Below are positions 7,339 through 17,339 of a stretch of DNA of 42,226 nucleotides, piece after piece; positions within the stretch are counted from its first letter, which is position 1, and each line of letters opens with the position of its first letter. Both the position numbers and the translations under genes were made by a program. The notes under the pieces are model-generated. The model did no database searches and was not told where the DNA came from. It saw only the letters and a list, made by a program, of their open reading frames with translations. Origin of the DNA: a virus; the IMG/VR virus record IMGVR_UViG_3300005936_000005, positions 1-42,226 of that record; one strand, 5' to 3'.

Positions 7339-7740
7339 ATGGCTAAAACTAAAACTAAAAGCTGACCTAAATGACCTATGAAGAAAGACGAAAACACTAT
7401 CAAAAAGTTATTGGACTGATTTCGTAGTGATTTTACTATATCAGAAGCTTGTTCTTGTGCTTGAATAACTACACAAACCTATTATAATCGGATAGAAAAA
7501 GATAAACAACTATTAGACGATATAACTAGTGCTAAAGCATATTGTTTCGCAATGGCTAAAAATAACGTAAGGAAATGATTGAATGAATGAGATAAAGAAT
7601 ATAGCCTTAAACGATTAAAGAATAGACAGAACAAGATATATAGCGAAAGGAGTGTAGATGAAATAGAATGAGAGGTGATACATACAATATCAGAAGAACA
7701 AAAGAAAGCTTTATTATCTAGACTAGCTTTAGATGAGTAA
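7339..7740 (+). CDS. terS: Terminase small subunit
   Basis: 133 residues. Position (overlapping the start of the large terminase) and layout fit a small terminase: a Lys/Gly-rich start, then a helix-turn-helix near residues 33-55 (F-T-I-S-E-A-C-S-C-A-G-I-T-T-Q-T-Y-Y-N-R-I). A helical core for oligomer formation and a C-terminal segment that would contact the large subunit follow. It recognises the packaging site on phage DNA. The leader CATTATTAACC lacks a strong Shine-Dalgarno. Conserved glycines in the linker and core are TGA. Confidence 0.75.
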
Positions 7741-9265
7741 ACCATATACCCATAAAGAGATACTATCAGACAAGAATCTAAGGATCGCTTATGGTGAGAT
7801 GGACTTCTTTTTTTGGTTTCAATATCATTATTGATTCAAAGCTAAGAAGTTCCATAAAGATTGGATGAGATCTATGCAAAGCAAAAACAACACATTTATA
7901 GAAGCGTTCAGAGCCAGCCGTAAAACAACGATAGCTAGATGATACGTATGTCGATGTATAGCGTATAAGAAAGAGCCGTCTATTATACGACAATCGTATG
8001 AAGACTCGTTAAGTTGAGAGTCGGTAAGAGAGATAGCTAAGATGTTGTTCAAACAAACAGTTGTTGATGATTATTGATATCTGTTCCCTATAGAGAGGAA
8101 AACGGAGGATCTATCTAAGAGATCGTTATCTAACTTCGAGAGTACATCATGAGTAAAAGTTACAGCTAGATCGTTATGACAAACCATTAGATGATCTAAT
8201 ACGTTTGATTTAAGTATAGGAATAAGCGCTAGACCTACATTATTGGTATTAGATGATATCGATGTAGTGAAGTCTGTTAATAGTGTAGATATTATCAATA
8301 ATAACGAGAAAAAGATATTATGAGAGACTATCCCTGCTTTGGATCCGTTAAGAAGGAAGATCATATTCTTAGGTAACACCATCAACGAGGATGGGATAGT
8401 ACCAAGATTCAGAAATAGATACAAAGATTCAAAACAATGGAATATATTTGAACAACCATTACTTGATGAGAAATGAAAGAACTTACGACCTGAGGTGTTT
8501 ACTGACGAAGTTATCGAGTGAATTAAAGCTGACGGTAAGACATCATTCAACCAGAACTACTTACTTATCCCTAGTACAGCAGGTAGCGGATGTTTTGTGA
8601 GAGCTTATTTCGATTATTTTCTACTATCACATTTCGAGGACCTAGATAGTATCCTCAAGAAACCAGACCTAAGGTGTGCTATATCTATAGATCCAGCGTT
8701 TAGTACCAACGCTAAGAGTGATGACGCTGTTGTTCTAGGTATAGGTGAACATAAGATATCTAAAGGTTATTATCTTATAGATTGATACGCTAACACATCA
8801 GCACCAAGTAAAACAATCCAAGCGGTGATAGTTATGTATAACGGTATGGTAGCTAACGGGTTCGCTCCATCATATATATCTGTAGAGAGTGTTACCATAA
8901 ACAAACAACAAACCCAATTCATAAAAGACCTAAAAGCTGAGCTATTAAGATACGAGATAAACATCCCAGTATACCTATACAAACCAAAGACGAACAAAGT
9001 GGCTAGGATCAAAGATACGTTAGAAGCTATCATGAGTATGCAATGATTAAAATTCAACCGTAATATATCAGATACAGCGTTCTTATCTAAAACAGAGACA
9101 CAATTCCTTGAATTCCCTAACGCTGATCATGACGATATTATCGATTGTATAGCTCAAGCTGTAGAGATGTTCAAATTTAGAGCAAAATCAACAACTTCAG
9201 CCCAACCAACTAAACCAACGAGGTACTTTAATCGTGTACTTTGAGAGTATGTCACGACAAAATAA
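7733..9265 (+). CDS. terL: Terminase large subunit
   Basis: 510 residues, the usual length. N-terminal packaging ATPase: F-R-A-S-R-K-T-T at residues 59-66 is a variant Walker A (R-x-x-R-K-T in place of G-x-G-K-S), and L-L-V-L-D-D-I-D around residues 171-177 is Walker B. C-terminal RNase H-fold nuclease: I-S-I-D-P-A-F with Asp320, then D-H-D-D-I-I-D around 465-471, the metal-binding acidic residues. It cuts concatemeric DNA and drives it into the prohead through the portal. The start overlaps terS by eight bases. TGA glycines run through both domains. Confidence 0.92.
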
Positions 9266-9469
9266 CAAATATGTCAACTAAAAATGGAGTTTATAGTTCT
9301 CAATAGATGTATCGTTGATACTCTACACACAGTAAAACCGACACCAAATACCGTTTATACACATACTATATCACAAATAAACAATAAGATAAGTAGATAA
9401 TATTTGTATTGATATATATTAAGGGTATAATGTAAATAACAAATAAGGCTTTTACATCTACTAGAAGCT
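9266..9469 (+). other. Gene-free gap with hairpin and late promoter
   Basis: 204 bases between terminase and portal, with no credible gene. It holds a tight hairpin, GTATC-GTT-GATAC (9309-9321), 44 bases after the terminase stop, and the promoter described separately. The rest is AT-rich leader. Confidence 0.6.
9404..9431 (+). promoter_or_regulatory. Sigma70-type promoter for head and tail genes
   Basis: TTGTAT at 9404-9409 and a perfect TATAAT at 9426-9431, spaced 16 bases. The portal gene starts 39 bases downstream. This is the best promoter-like site in the structural half and probably drives the head-tail operon with host RNA polymerase. Confidence 0.65.
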
Positions 9470-11428
9470 ATGGCTAAAGACGAGAAAATAGATAACGCTA
9501 ACCACCTTGAAGCGTTAGCTCATTTCAACAAGAGGTTCAACGATATGATGTCAGCAAGAGAGGATTTCGAGAACGATCCTGTTTATGCACGAGATATCTT
9601 CGACAAACAGACACAAGCTAAACGACATTACGATAACGACGGGAAACTGGTTGTTAATTTACCGTTAGAGAATAATCTGTTAGAGGTAGCGGTAGGTAGA
9701 CAAGCAGATAGAGTTATATTCGATGTAGAGCCTATAGGTGAAGTTAACATAGAGCAAACTATGCCATCTAAATATGCGTTACAGTACTATCTAGAGAAAG
9801 AATGATTCCATACAGAGAAGAAGAACTTCGAGTACGATAAATCTAAAACAGGGACAGGGATATTCTTCACATGACTAACATGCGAGAAATCTACCAAATA
9901 TAAGATCAAAACAGATATAGAGATAGAGTCAGACGATCTACGGAACGACACCAACTACGATAAATATACAGAAGAACAACGACTATTCTCACCAAAGAAT
10001 ATACCTATCAGAAGCTTTTGGTTGGATGATAGAGCGATAAACCAAAACGATATCCAGAAAGCTGAGGATTGTATATATAAGGAGAGGATAAGTAAAGAGG
10101 AAGCAGAGCTAAGATATAAAGACAAGAAAGGTTATATGCGAACAGATAATATAACAACAACACCAGATATCTATCCCGCAGCATGACAATCCAACAACGT
10201 TGTAAATACAGACGGGTTAGATATATACTACTACTATAACAAACTAACGAAAGATTTCTGGATCATCATCAACAAGACAGATGTGTTGTTCCAAGGTAAA
10301 CTATTATATAGTAACGGAAGACTACCGTTTGAAGCTGCTCAACATTACCCAAGAAACGACGCGTTCTACGGTATCGGTATCTGTCAGAAGATCGGTTACC
10401 TTAAAGCGTACAAATCAGAGATGCTACAATATATGTTAGATTGAGCTAGTATCAGTTCAGGTATCAATATGATAGTATGAGACGGTACTATGTTGAACGG
10501 ACAGACACAGGCAGGTAAAGTTAATATACGACAAAGTACATGAGATATAAGCCAAACCCAACAAGTGAAACTAGACGGTAACGTAGCGCAACTAAGCGGA
10601 CTACTAACATTCTTAGATGATCTAGTGGTACAAGATATAGGAGAGAATATCAAAGCGCCATACTCTAGCCCAGCATGAACATTAGGTGAGGTAGAGATCA
10701 TGGAAGAGAACAAAGCGATAAGATTAAAGACTGTAGATATAGCTAGAGATATATGTATGGATAACGCGCTAACTAGTATGTTACAGAACATCCAAGATTT
10801 CGCTCCAGCGTTATTGAAAGAGATCGAGAAAGACGATAAAGGTAACATTATCAAAGTTACACGACCTAAGATACAGATCAAAGATGTAAGTATAAAGAAA
10901 AAGAAAGGTAAAGTAGTTATCGAAGAGGATTACGGTAAATACGGGTTCTTCGAACTAAAACCAGAGACTATCCAAGGTGATATGATAGTTAAAGTAACAA
11001 CACCTAACACATGAGATAAGTTCCTAAAGAGTATCGCTATCAAGAAATATACAGACTTTGTAGGTAACTATAGTATGTTATTGAACGCGTTACCAGACGA
11101 ACAGAAGCTAGAGCTAGTGAAAGCGTATCCGTTAAGCGATGTAGTAGAATATATGAAAGATACATTCAAGATAGGTGAATCACTTATAGCTAAGACGAAG
11201 AAGAGCAAGACAAGAGAAGAGAATCTGAAGAAGATAGAGATGTTAAGAGAGATGGTTATGCCACAACAATGACAACAACCTTTACAACCTAACTGATGAC
11301 AGAATGAACAAGGTGCGACACAAGATCCTATGGCTGCTATGAGCGGTATGAATGAAGCAACATGATGAACAACAGATAAAGTTGAAACAACTCAACCAGG
11401 AGTTGGACAAAATGAAGTCGGTCTATAA
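9470..11428 (+). CDS. Portal protein
   Basis: 652 residues, in the size range of large podovirus (P22-like) portals. It follows terminase and precedes the scaffold-capsid pair. Features include an N-terminal helical region, a middle part with H-Y-P-R-N-D-A-F-Y-G-I-G-I-C-Q-K-I-G-Y-L, the typical portal helix passage where ring subunits meet, then A-P-Y-S-S-P-A-G-T and a long C-terminal helix. A Gln/Gly/Asn-rich tail ends the protein. It forms the dodecameric ring for DNA entry and exit. The identification rests on gene order and motif pattern, not on a close family match. Confidence 0.75.
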
Positions 11429-11705
11429 CATTATAAAGTTCGACACCAAAGATTTATCTGAGGTTAAAGAGTTATTAAAGTTATTAGGTAACGAGAGACT
11501 GAAATATATGGTAAGGTATCTAGAGAGACTGAAATACGAGATCATCAAAGATACAGCCAGAGTTACAAGCGATGTTGTTATGATCAGAGCAAGGGATGGA
11601 GGTATCCAGACAATAGAGACTATAATAGCTGATCTAAACAAAGCTAAGACGAAAGAAGACTTCTTCAATAGAGCGACAGGAGAGAAAGAGAGTATCAAGA
11701 AATAA
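11412..11705 (+). CDS. Small helical head protein overlapping portal
   Basis: 97 residues from ATG 11412, which has a good Shine-Dalgarno (AGGAG) nine bases upstream; an alternative ATG at 11352 would give 117 residues but has none. No TGA codons. The protein is strongly helical and charged (L-L-G-N-E-R-L-K-Y-M-V-R-Y-L-E-R-L-K-Y). It overlaps the last 17 bases of the portal gene in another frame. Its location suggests a head-assembly accessory protein; no family was recognised. Confidence 0.65.
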   Translation: MKSVYNIIKFDTKDLSEVKELLKLLGNERLKYMVRYLERLKYEIIKDTARVTSDVVMIRARDGGIQTIETIIADLNKAKTKEDFFNRATGEKESIKK

Positions 11706-11733
11706 CAGTTTTATTTACCTTATATATTATACT

Positions 11734-11943
11734 ATGTTCAACACTTACGACGAAATGTTCGCTAGCCAAATAGAAGCGGTTAAAGCAAACATAACACGAG
11801 TAGAAGAGAAATCAACACCTTTACAAAGAAAAGGGATAGTTGGTACATTACAGAAGATCGGTAGAGAGTTAGAAGATCTAGTATTCGGTATCGAGTTAGA
11901 CAACGTTAACAACAACGAGACTAAAGAAAAAGAAGTTAAGTAA
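11734..11943 (+). CDS. Small hypothetical head-region protein
   Basis: 69 residues, no TGA codons, helical and acidic toward the C-terminus (N-N-N-E-T-K-E-K-E-V-K). ATG 11734 follows the TTTTATTTACC leader typical of this genome. No family was recognised. Confidence 0.6.
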   Translation: MFNTYDEMFASQIEAVKANITRVEEKSTPLQRKGIVGTLQKIGRELEDLVFGIELDNVNNNETKEKEVK

Positions 11944-11965
11944 TACGTAGATCATTAACACTACA

Positions 11966-12020
11966 AGGTGCGGCAATGTAAATATTGCCACCATCTCGTA
12001 GGATAGCGAGTTATGCACCT
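11966..12020 (+). ncRNA. Compact three-way-junction RNA element
   Basis: AGGTGC (11966-11971) pairs with GCACCT (12015-12020) and encloses two hairpins: GGCAAT/ATTGCC (11972-11989) and CTCG/CGAG (11995-12010). Downstream, at 12038-12058, CTGTTGT/ACGACAG forms a seven-base-pair stem with a seven-base loop. The 170-base gap it sits in is unusually long for this operon and lies right before the scaffold-capsid genes. A cis-acting control element (processing site or translational control for capsid expression) is plausible. No known class was recognised. Confidence 0.5.
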
Positions 12021-12113
12021 CTTGTTATTCTACTAGACTGTTGTACTATTTACGACAGGACATTCTACCCTAGGTGACTAGACGATTGTTTTATATTTCT
12101 AACCTACCAGAAA

Positions 12114-12770
12114 ATGGCAGACGAAAAAAATACTGAAGAGCTTACTCAAGATGAACTCATAGCAAAACATGAGACTGAGAAAGCGGAACTACATTCTAAT
12201 TACGAGAAAGGGGTACAGAAGGTACTCAACGAAAAGAAAGAGAAAGAGTTCATGTTGGACGCTTACGACAAACTCGTAGCTGATAAAACAGCTATCAACG
12301 AGCTAGCGGAAGCTAACCCAGAACTTACTCAGAAAGTGTTAGACAAATTCTTTAACAAAGTATCTATCGATGAGGTTAGGACTCAGTCATGAGCAGATAA
12401 ACCTACCGTAGACGTTAAACAACAGATCGAGCATGGAATACAAGAGAGTAAAGTTCAAGACAGAATCGATTCATATATCGCTAAAGCGTGATTAGAAGGA
12501 GAAGATAAAGATAAGTTCTTAGAAGCTATGGAAGAAAACACTCCTAAGAAATGAATATCTCTATCGAATCTTGATAAAGTACTCAAACATTCTTTGATGG
12601 ACGTTAACCCTGATATCGAGAAAGTTAAAGAGCTAGACAACAGAGTCAAGATAGCTAACAGCCAATCTATTGGATGACAAAAGATAGCTGACAGCAAAAC
12701 CAAAGAGACTGACGCTATAACTAAACAAGTACAAGAGAGTATAGCTAGAAGCAGGATCTATAATAAATAA
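12114..12770 (+). CDS. Scaffold-like protein
   Basis: 218 residues, acidic and highly helical, with coiled-coil heptads (K-H-E-T-E-K-A-E-L-H-S-N-Y-E-K). It is placed between portal and capsid genes, the classical position of a scaffolding protein. The C-terminal end is basic (S-R-I-Y-N-K), as in scaffolds that dock onto the capsid shell. A few TGA glycines occur. Function is inferred from composition and gene order. Confidence 0.65.
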
Positions 12771-12796
12771 ACTTTTATTTGATTATTTCAATTACG

Positions 12797-13252
12797 ATGG
12801 CAACAAGAACAACAGCTAAAGCTTACGCAGTTCTTAAAGATTGTAATTCACTTAACAAAGCATTAGATCATAGAGTAGCTGGTAACTCATTAGCGGCTAA
12901 CCCAGGTCTAGTACTTACAGAAACAAGTGGATTCGCAGAAGAAGCAGGAGCAGCAAGCAAATGTATAGGAGTATGTACTCAAACTAAAACTTTTGATTCT
13001 GATAACGAAACAGTAGCAAAAGACTTAGTAACTTATGAACCAGTATTCGCAGGTAAATCACGAAAGATGCCTATCGAAGGAGGTTCAGTAACACAAGCAG
13101 ATGTTGGTAACTATTTCGGTCTTACAGCTGCACAAGCGGTAGAAGGAACAGACTCAACAGCTACTAAAACAAGCTCACTTAACTGGAGATTAGTTGAATT
13201 CGTTTCAGCTACTAAAGGATTATTTGAAATTGATAACGATATCGTAGACTAA
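12797..13252 (+). CDS. Capsid decoration-like protein
   Basis: 151 residues from the ATG at 12797; an upstream in-frame ATG at 12779 lies in the leader and is less likely. Ala/Thr/Gly-rich with a beta-type pattern, including K-M-P-I-E-G-G-S-V-T-Q-A-D-V-G-N-Y-F, seen in small capsid-stabilising proteins encoded just before major capsid genes. It contains 12 glycines and no TGA. Codon use is clean (GGA and GGT), suggesting high expression. Decoration or head-stabilising role inferred from position. Confidence 0.6.
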   Translation: MATRTTAKAYAVLKDCNSLNKALDHRVAGNSLAANPGLVLTETSGFAEEAGAASKCIGVCTQTKTFDSDNETVAKDLVTYEPVFAGKSRKMPIEGGSVTQADVGNYFGLTAAQAVEGTDSTATKTSSLNWRLVEFVSATKGLFEIDNDIVD

Positions 13253-13297
13253 TAAGATAAAGGGTGCAAAAATTCTTTATTTACTAATTTTATTCAC

Positions 13298-14404
13298 ATG
13301 GCAGGAGAAGTTATCTTCAATAATGGGGTAACATACGCAACTGGAGCTTCAACAGTCTTCAACGCATATATTACTGAAACCATTAAACAATATAGAATGG
13401 AAGAAAGTGAAGATCTCAAAGCAAAAATGGGATTCACTACTACGACAGCATTAAACCCAAACCAAGTGTTCTCAACAGCATACGGTATCCAATCACTAGA
13501 TAATCTAGGGGAAGGAGAAACTAAGAAAGAGATGGACAGAGAGATCGGTCCTAAGAAAGGTTTCGCTATCAAAGAATTTGGTAACAAGATCACTACAACT
13601 CATCTATTTACAGAACGATCTAGAAAAGCTAAAGATCTTGCTGGAGCGCCTGAATCTATCCAAGCTGAATGTGTTTCTATATCAGAAAACGCTAAAGTAT
13701 TGATGCAAGGAGCAGAAAGAAGAGTTATGGAAGAGATGGTTAAACTATGGACACTAGGGTTCGCTAACACAGCGTCATACGGTCCAGGATCATTGACACC
13801 AAAAGGACAATTCTTGTTTGATGACGATCATAGCATATCTATGCTAGGAACAACTCAATCTAACTTGTTATCATCTGGTACTGGAGCGTTGACTTCAGCT
13901 AGACTTCAAGCTGGACTTGATCAAGCTAAAGGTATGTTGTTCGATAACGGACATAGAGTAGGTCAACCGAAAGGAGAAGCTTACAAAATCTTCGTATCAA
14001 CAGTAAACGCAGTAACAGCTAGACAAATCCTTAATACTGAAGGATCACAAGCAGGTATGTTCTCAGCTAGAGCTGATAGTGGTACTAACGTTCAATACAG
14101 CGGAAGTATTGTTAACCAATACAACTTCAAAGGTAACTTAGTAGAAGTAGTTGAACTCGATATCTTAGGTACTTACGATAACACAGGTACAGCTATCGGA
14201 ACAAACGATTACTGGTTTCTAATGAACGCTAGATATATAAGAGAAGCAAAAGCTTTGAGATATATCGATCTATACCCTATCAAAGTAAACACTTACTTTG
14301 TAGATGATACTGACAACGAAGTTGCAGACATCAGAATGGGATTAGCAGTAGATCATTACGGAGCAGAACTCGGATTGTTCGGTTCAGTAGGATCATCAGC
14401 ATAA
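13298..14404 (+). CDS. Major capsid protein
   Basis: 368 residues, the right size and place for an HK97-fold major capsid protein: after scaffold and decoration genes, before head-tail connectors. Passages such as A-E-R-R-V-M-E-E-M-V-K-L and Y-K-I-F-V-S-T-V-N-A-V are consistent with the long spine helix and beta-rich P domain, though no family was recognised with certainty. It contains about 37 glycines, none written TGA, in a genome where TGA is a common glycine codon, which points to selection for efficient decoding. A hairpin follows the stop. Confidence 0.8.
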   Translation: MAGEVIFNNGVTYATGASTVFNAYITETIKQYRMEESEDLKAKMGFTTTTALNPNQVFSTAYGIQSLDNLGEGETKKEMDREIGPKKGFAIKEFGNKITTTHLFTERSRKAKDLAGAPESIQAECVSISENAKVLMQGAERRVMEEMVKLWTLGFANTASYGPGSLTPKGQFLFDDDHSISMLGTTQSNLLSSGTGALTSARLQAGLDQAKGMLFDNGHRVGQPKGEAYKIFVSTVNAVTARQILNTEGSQAGMFSARADSGTNVQYSGSIVNQYNFKGNLVEVVELDILGTYDNTGTAIGTNDYWFLMNARYIREAKALRYIDLYPIKVNTYFVDDTDNEVADIRMGLAVDHYGAELGLFGSVGSSA

Positions 14405-14423
14405 TAGATACAAGCATTATATA

Positions 14424-14449
14424 TATAGGGGGGAGTGATTCCCTCTATA
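14424..14449 (+). terminator. Hairpin after the major capsid gene
   Basis: TATAGGGGG (14424-14432) pairs with CCCTCTATA (14441-14449), nine pairs with one G-U and an eight-base loop. The following GAATAAAGTTTTTA is only weakly T-rich. It may act as a partial terminator or as a 3' stabiliser that raises capsid mRNA relative to the downstream tail genes. Confidence 0.55.
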
Positions 14450-14491
14450 GAATAAAGTTTTTATACTTTAACCCAAAAGGTGATGTTATCT

Positions 14492-14839
14492 ATGAAAGAA
14501 GACACTGGTAAACGAGATTACCAAACTTACGCAAGAATATACGCTAGCGACCCAGAAAGAGCTAAAGCTTACAGAGACGAGGTGTTAGGAAACAAAGAAG
14601 CTGAGGTAGATGAACAACTAGAGAAGATCCAGACGATAGTAAACGATCCAGCTGAAGCATTGAAGACTGTATACGAGAAATGAGTTGAAGATATCAAGAC
14701 TATCAAAGACGAGAGTACAGAGGTAGAGAAGAGAGCTGAGTTAAGGAAACTATTGAAAGCTGAATGAGTGAAAGTAACAAACTTCATGAATCTAGCTAAA
14801 CTAACAGAGCTAGCAAAAGAACATAAGATTATAGAATAA
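14492..14839 (+). CDS. Helical protein after the capsid gene
   Basis: 115 residues from ATG 14492, which has AAAAGG 12 bases upstream; GTG 14480 and ATG 14483 are in-frame alternatives but sit on or against that site. Charged, helical, with Y-A-R-I-Y-A-S-D-P-E-R-A-K-A-Y near the N-terminus. Two TGA glycines. Position suggests a head-completion or connector accessory protein; not recognised by family. Confidence 0.6.
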
Positions 14840-14886
14840 ACTAAACAACATAAAATGGTGTGCTTTTATCTAGGAACATAGAAACT

Positions 14887-15756
14887 ATGGCAAATACGTT
14901 TGATGATATAGAGACACGTGTCTACTACCTTATGAGCCAGAAGACAGACTCAAGCACATACGATAGTACCAACCTAGTGAAACCGAAGATCAACTCGGTT
15001 GTTTCTCAGATATGTAAATGAAACTATACTAGCGTTATGGATCCAAAGAAAACGTATGTAGCAGCTGATCTAAGATTCTTGAGAACGAAGACACCGGTAC
15101 AACATTATAGATCTATAAGCGTTACAGCTGATTTCGTTGTATGAGCTACAGAGATCACCTGTACTACTACCAACCTCAACGCTACATGATGATCGGTTAT
15201 ATATAAAGGTAACGTCATCCATTATACAGGTAAAAGCGCTACCCAGATAACATGATGTACTAACGTATTGATAGCATGAACAGATAACGATACTATGAGG
15301 AAACTAGAATCGGTAAGTGTAGACACATCTAAACCATTCAAGTTAACGTTATGGAACGGGTTCGAGCAAGAGGTAGAGTATCTAGACTCATTAGAGAACA
15401 AAACCAAATGATCATATTATAGTATAGTAGGAGACGACACAAGTTCTGACCAATTCCTAGATGTAGTAGGTATAGAAGACGAATATCTGTTACGGTTCTA
15501 TAGTTACGATAAATCGACAGATATGACAGCAGGTATAGATGAATGTACGTTACCAGAGAATTACGGGATAGATGTAGTAGCAGCGATAGTGGCATGAGAG
15601 TTATTGCGAGGTAAAGAGCAATACGAACAAGCTAAAGCGTTACTAGCGATGTGATATACAGCGTTACAGGATATGTATTCGTTCTATGTAGACCAGATAA
15701 AGAAGAACCAAACAACGATAGAACGAATAAAACCATCTTTTAGTTCCTTAAAATAG
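14887..15756 (+). CDS. Head-tail adaptor-like protein
   Basis: 289 residues. The first third is helical (F-D-D-I-E-T-R-V-Y-Y-L), followed by a beta-rich insertion with V-T-A-D-F-V-V-G-A-T-E-I-T-C and Y-K-G-N-V-I-H-Y-T-G. A C-terminal helical part (V-V-A-A-I-V-A-G-E-L-L-R-G-K-E-Q-Y) resembles the close of podovirus adaptor proteins. The gene lies between capsid and a tail-nozzle-like gene, so an adaptor ring under the portal is the natural role. Many glycines are TGA. Assigned from order and fold pattern. Confidence 0.55.
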
Positions 15757-15762
15757 ATAAAA

Positions 15763-17322
15763 GTGGAATCAACTATTATAGAGAAAGCATTTAGTAAAGG
15801 ATTTATTCAATGAGCATGAAGAAACAAGGTCTCGGCTGAATATGCTTCCTATATTAGAAATTGAAGGATAGATAACGGTAGTATCACTGTAAGGAAATGA
15901 CATCTAACACAGATAGTCGATAACACCTGAACAAGATGTAGGGGGATCACAGCAAACGAGCAACAAGGTAACCTAATGATAGCAAAGAACAGTAAATTAT
16001 GGAAAGCTGATACAGATATAGAGACATGGACAGAGATAGATAGTATATGAGATGATTCAGACGCAACATTCTTGAATTACGGTAAATATACTATGATCTT
16101 GAAAGCTGACGAGACACCGTATTATTACGACGGTACGACATTCGCGCAGATAACAGACTGAACAGATATAGATACATGAGAGAAACCGACAATAGGGACG
16201 GTTTTTTCTGGGTTCACGGTAATAGTTAGTAGTATTGACAAAAACAAGATAATATTCAGCCAACCGATAGTAAGTACCGATCAAGCAAGATGTTGGAAGT
16301 GGAAAACAGCTGATGGACATAAATCAGAACGTATAACAGCGAGATCAGAGGTATTAGGGATATTATGAACACTAAACAATATGTTCGTATGGACCAAAGA
16401 TAGCGTAGAGTATATGGATAAGAACTCTATCAACTCTATCAACGGTACAGCTGCGTTATATTTGAATGTTATGGGTGAATGAGACCAACTATTATCGCCG
16501 AAGATACCGGTATCAGCTAACGATTTAGCGTTCTATATCACAAAAGATTTCGTAGTCAAGAGTATCGGTTACGTATCATGAACAACAAACACGACTATAT
16601 GAGAGCTAAGCGATAGAGAGTTACTAAACATAAAATGATTCTTAGAGACAGACCTAAACGCGGACCAGACAGAAAGTTTCGGGTTCAGGAACGGTAACGT
16701 CATACAACGACATCTAAAATCAGCTGATAGTTTGATTAACGATATAGTGTTGATATACGATATCACTAACGATTCATGGTTATGCGACAACAACAAATAT
16801 TTCCAGAGTATGGTCAAGTTCGATACCAAGATATACGCAGGTAGTATCCTAAATAGCACGATATTCAGAGATAATATATGATACGACGATGATTGATCAT
16901 GAATCCCGTTCGAGTATAAGACACAACGGATGAGTTTCGGTAACCCGGTAACAGACAAGAACTTCCAAGGGTTCGAGATAGCATGAGAGATCAACAGTTT
17001 AACGAGTTTGAATATAGATATATTACTAGACGACAGCACTATCAACAGTTTGAATATAGATTGATCAGAATACTCTACAGATCTATGAGATAACGCTATA
17101 GGTGACGCTCCGGTATGATGAGACCCTATATGATGAAACCTAGCTTCGTCAGATATGACACATTTCGAGAAAGTGGCTGATCATTGACAGGTGATGTTAG
17201 ACGGTAAATCTATACTACTATATATATACGGTGAAGAGATATGACAAAGGTTCTATCTAGATTACCTATCATTCTTCGTAAAAGGTAGAGTGAATAGCTA
17301 TGAATTACGCGATAAATTTTAG
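15763..17322 (+). CDS. Tail nozzle-like (P22 gp10 type) protein
   Basis: 519 residues from GTG 15763, the only start before a run of conserved-looking sequence; the first in-frame ATG is much further in. The protein is beta-rich with repeated short strands (G-N-L-M-I-A-K-N-S-K-L-W-K, Y-T-M-I-L-K-A-D-E-T-P-Y-Y-Y-D-G, M-F-V-W-T-K-D-S-V-E-Y). This pattern is like the beta-propeller tail-nozzle proteins of podoviruses, in which I-T-D and E-Y/W-x turns recur. It would form the tail tube below the adaptor. Dense in TGA glycine. Similarity is by pattern only. Confidence 0.55.
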
Positions 17323-17339
17323 ATTGTTACTAATAAAAG

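Noticed and set aside
9268-9302. Short ATG frame after the terminase stop
   Set aside because: Eleven codons, no ribosome site, and it ends before the hairpin.
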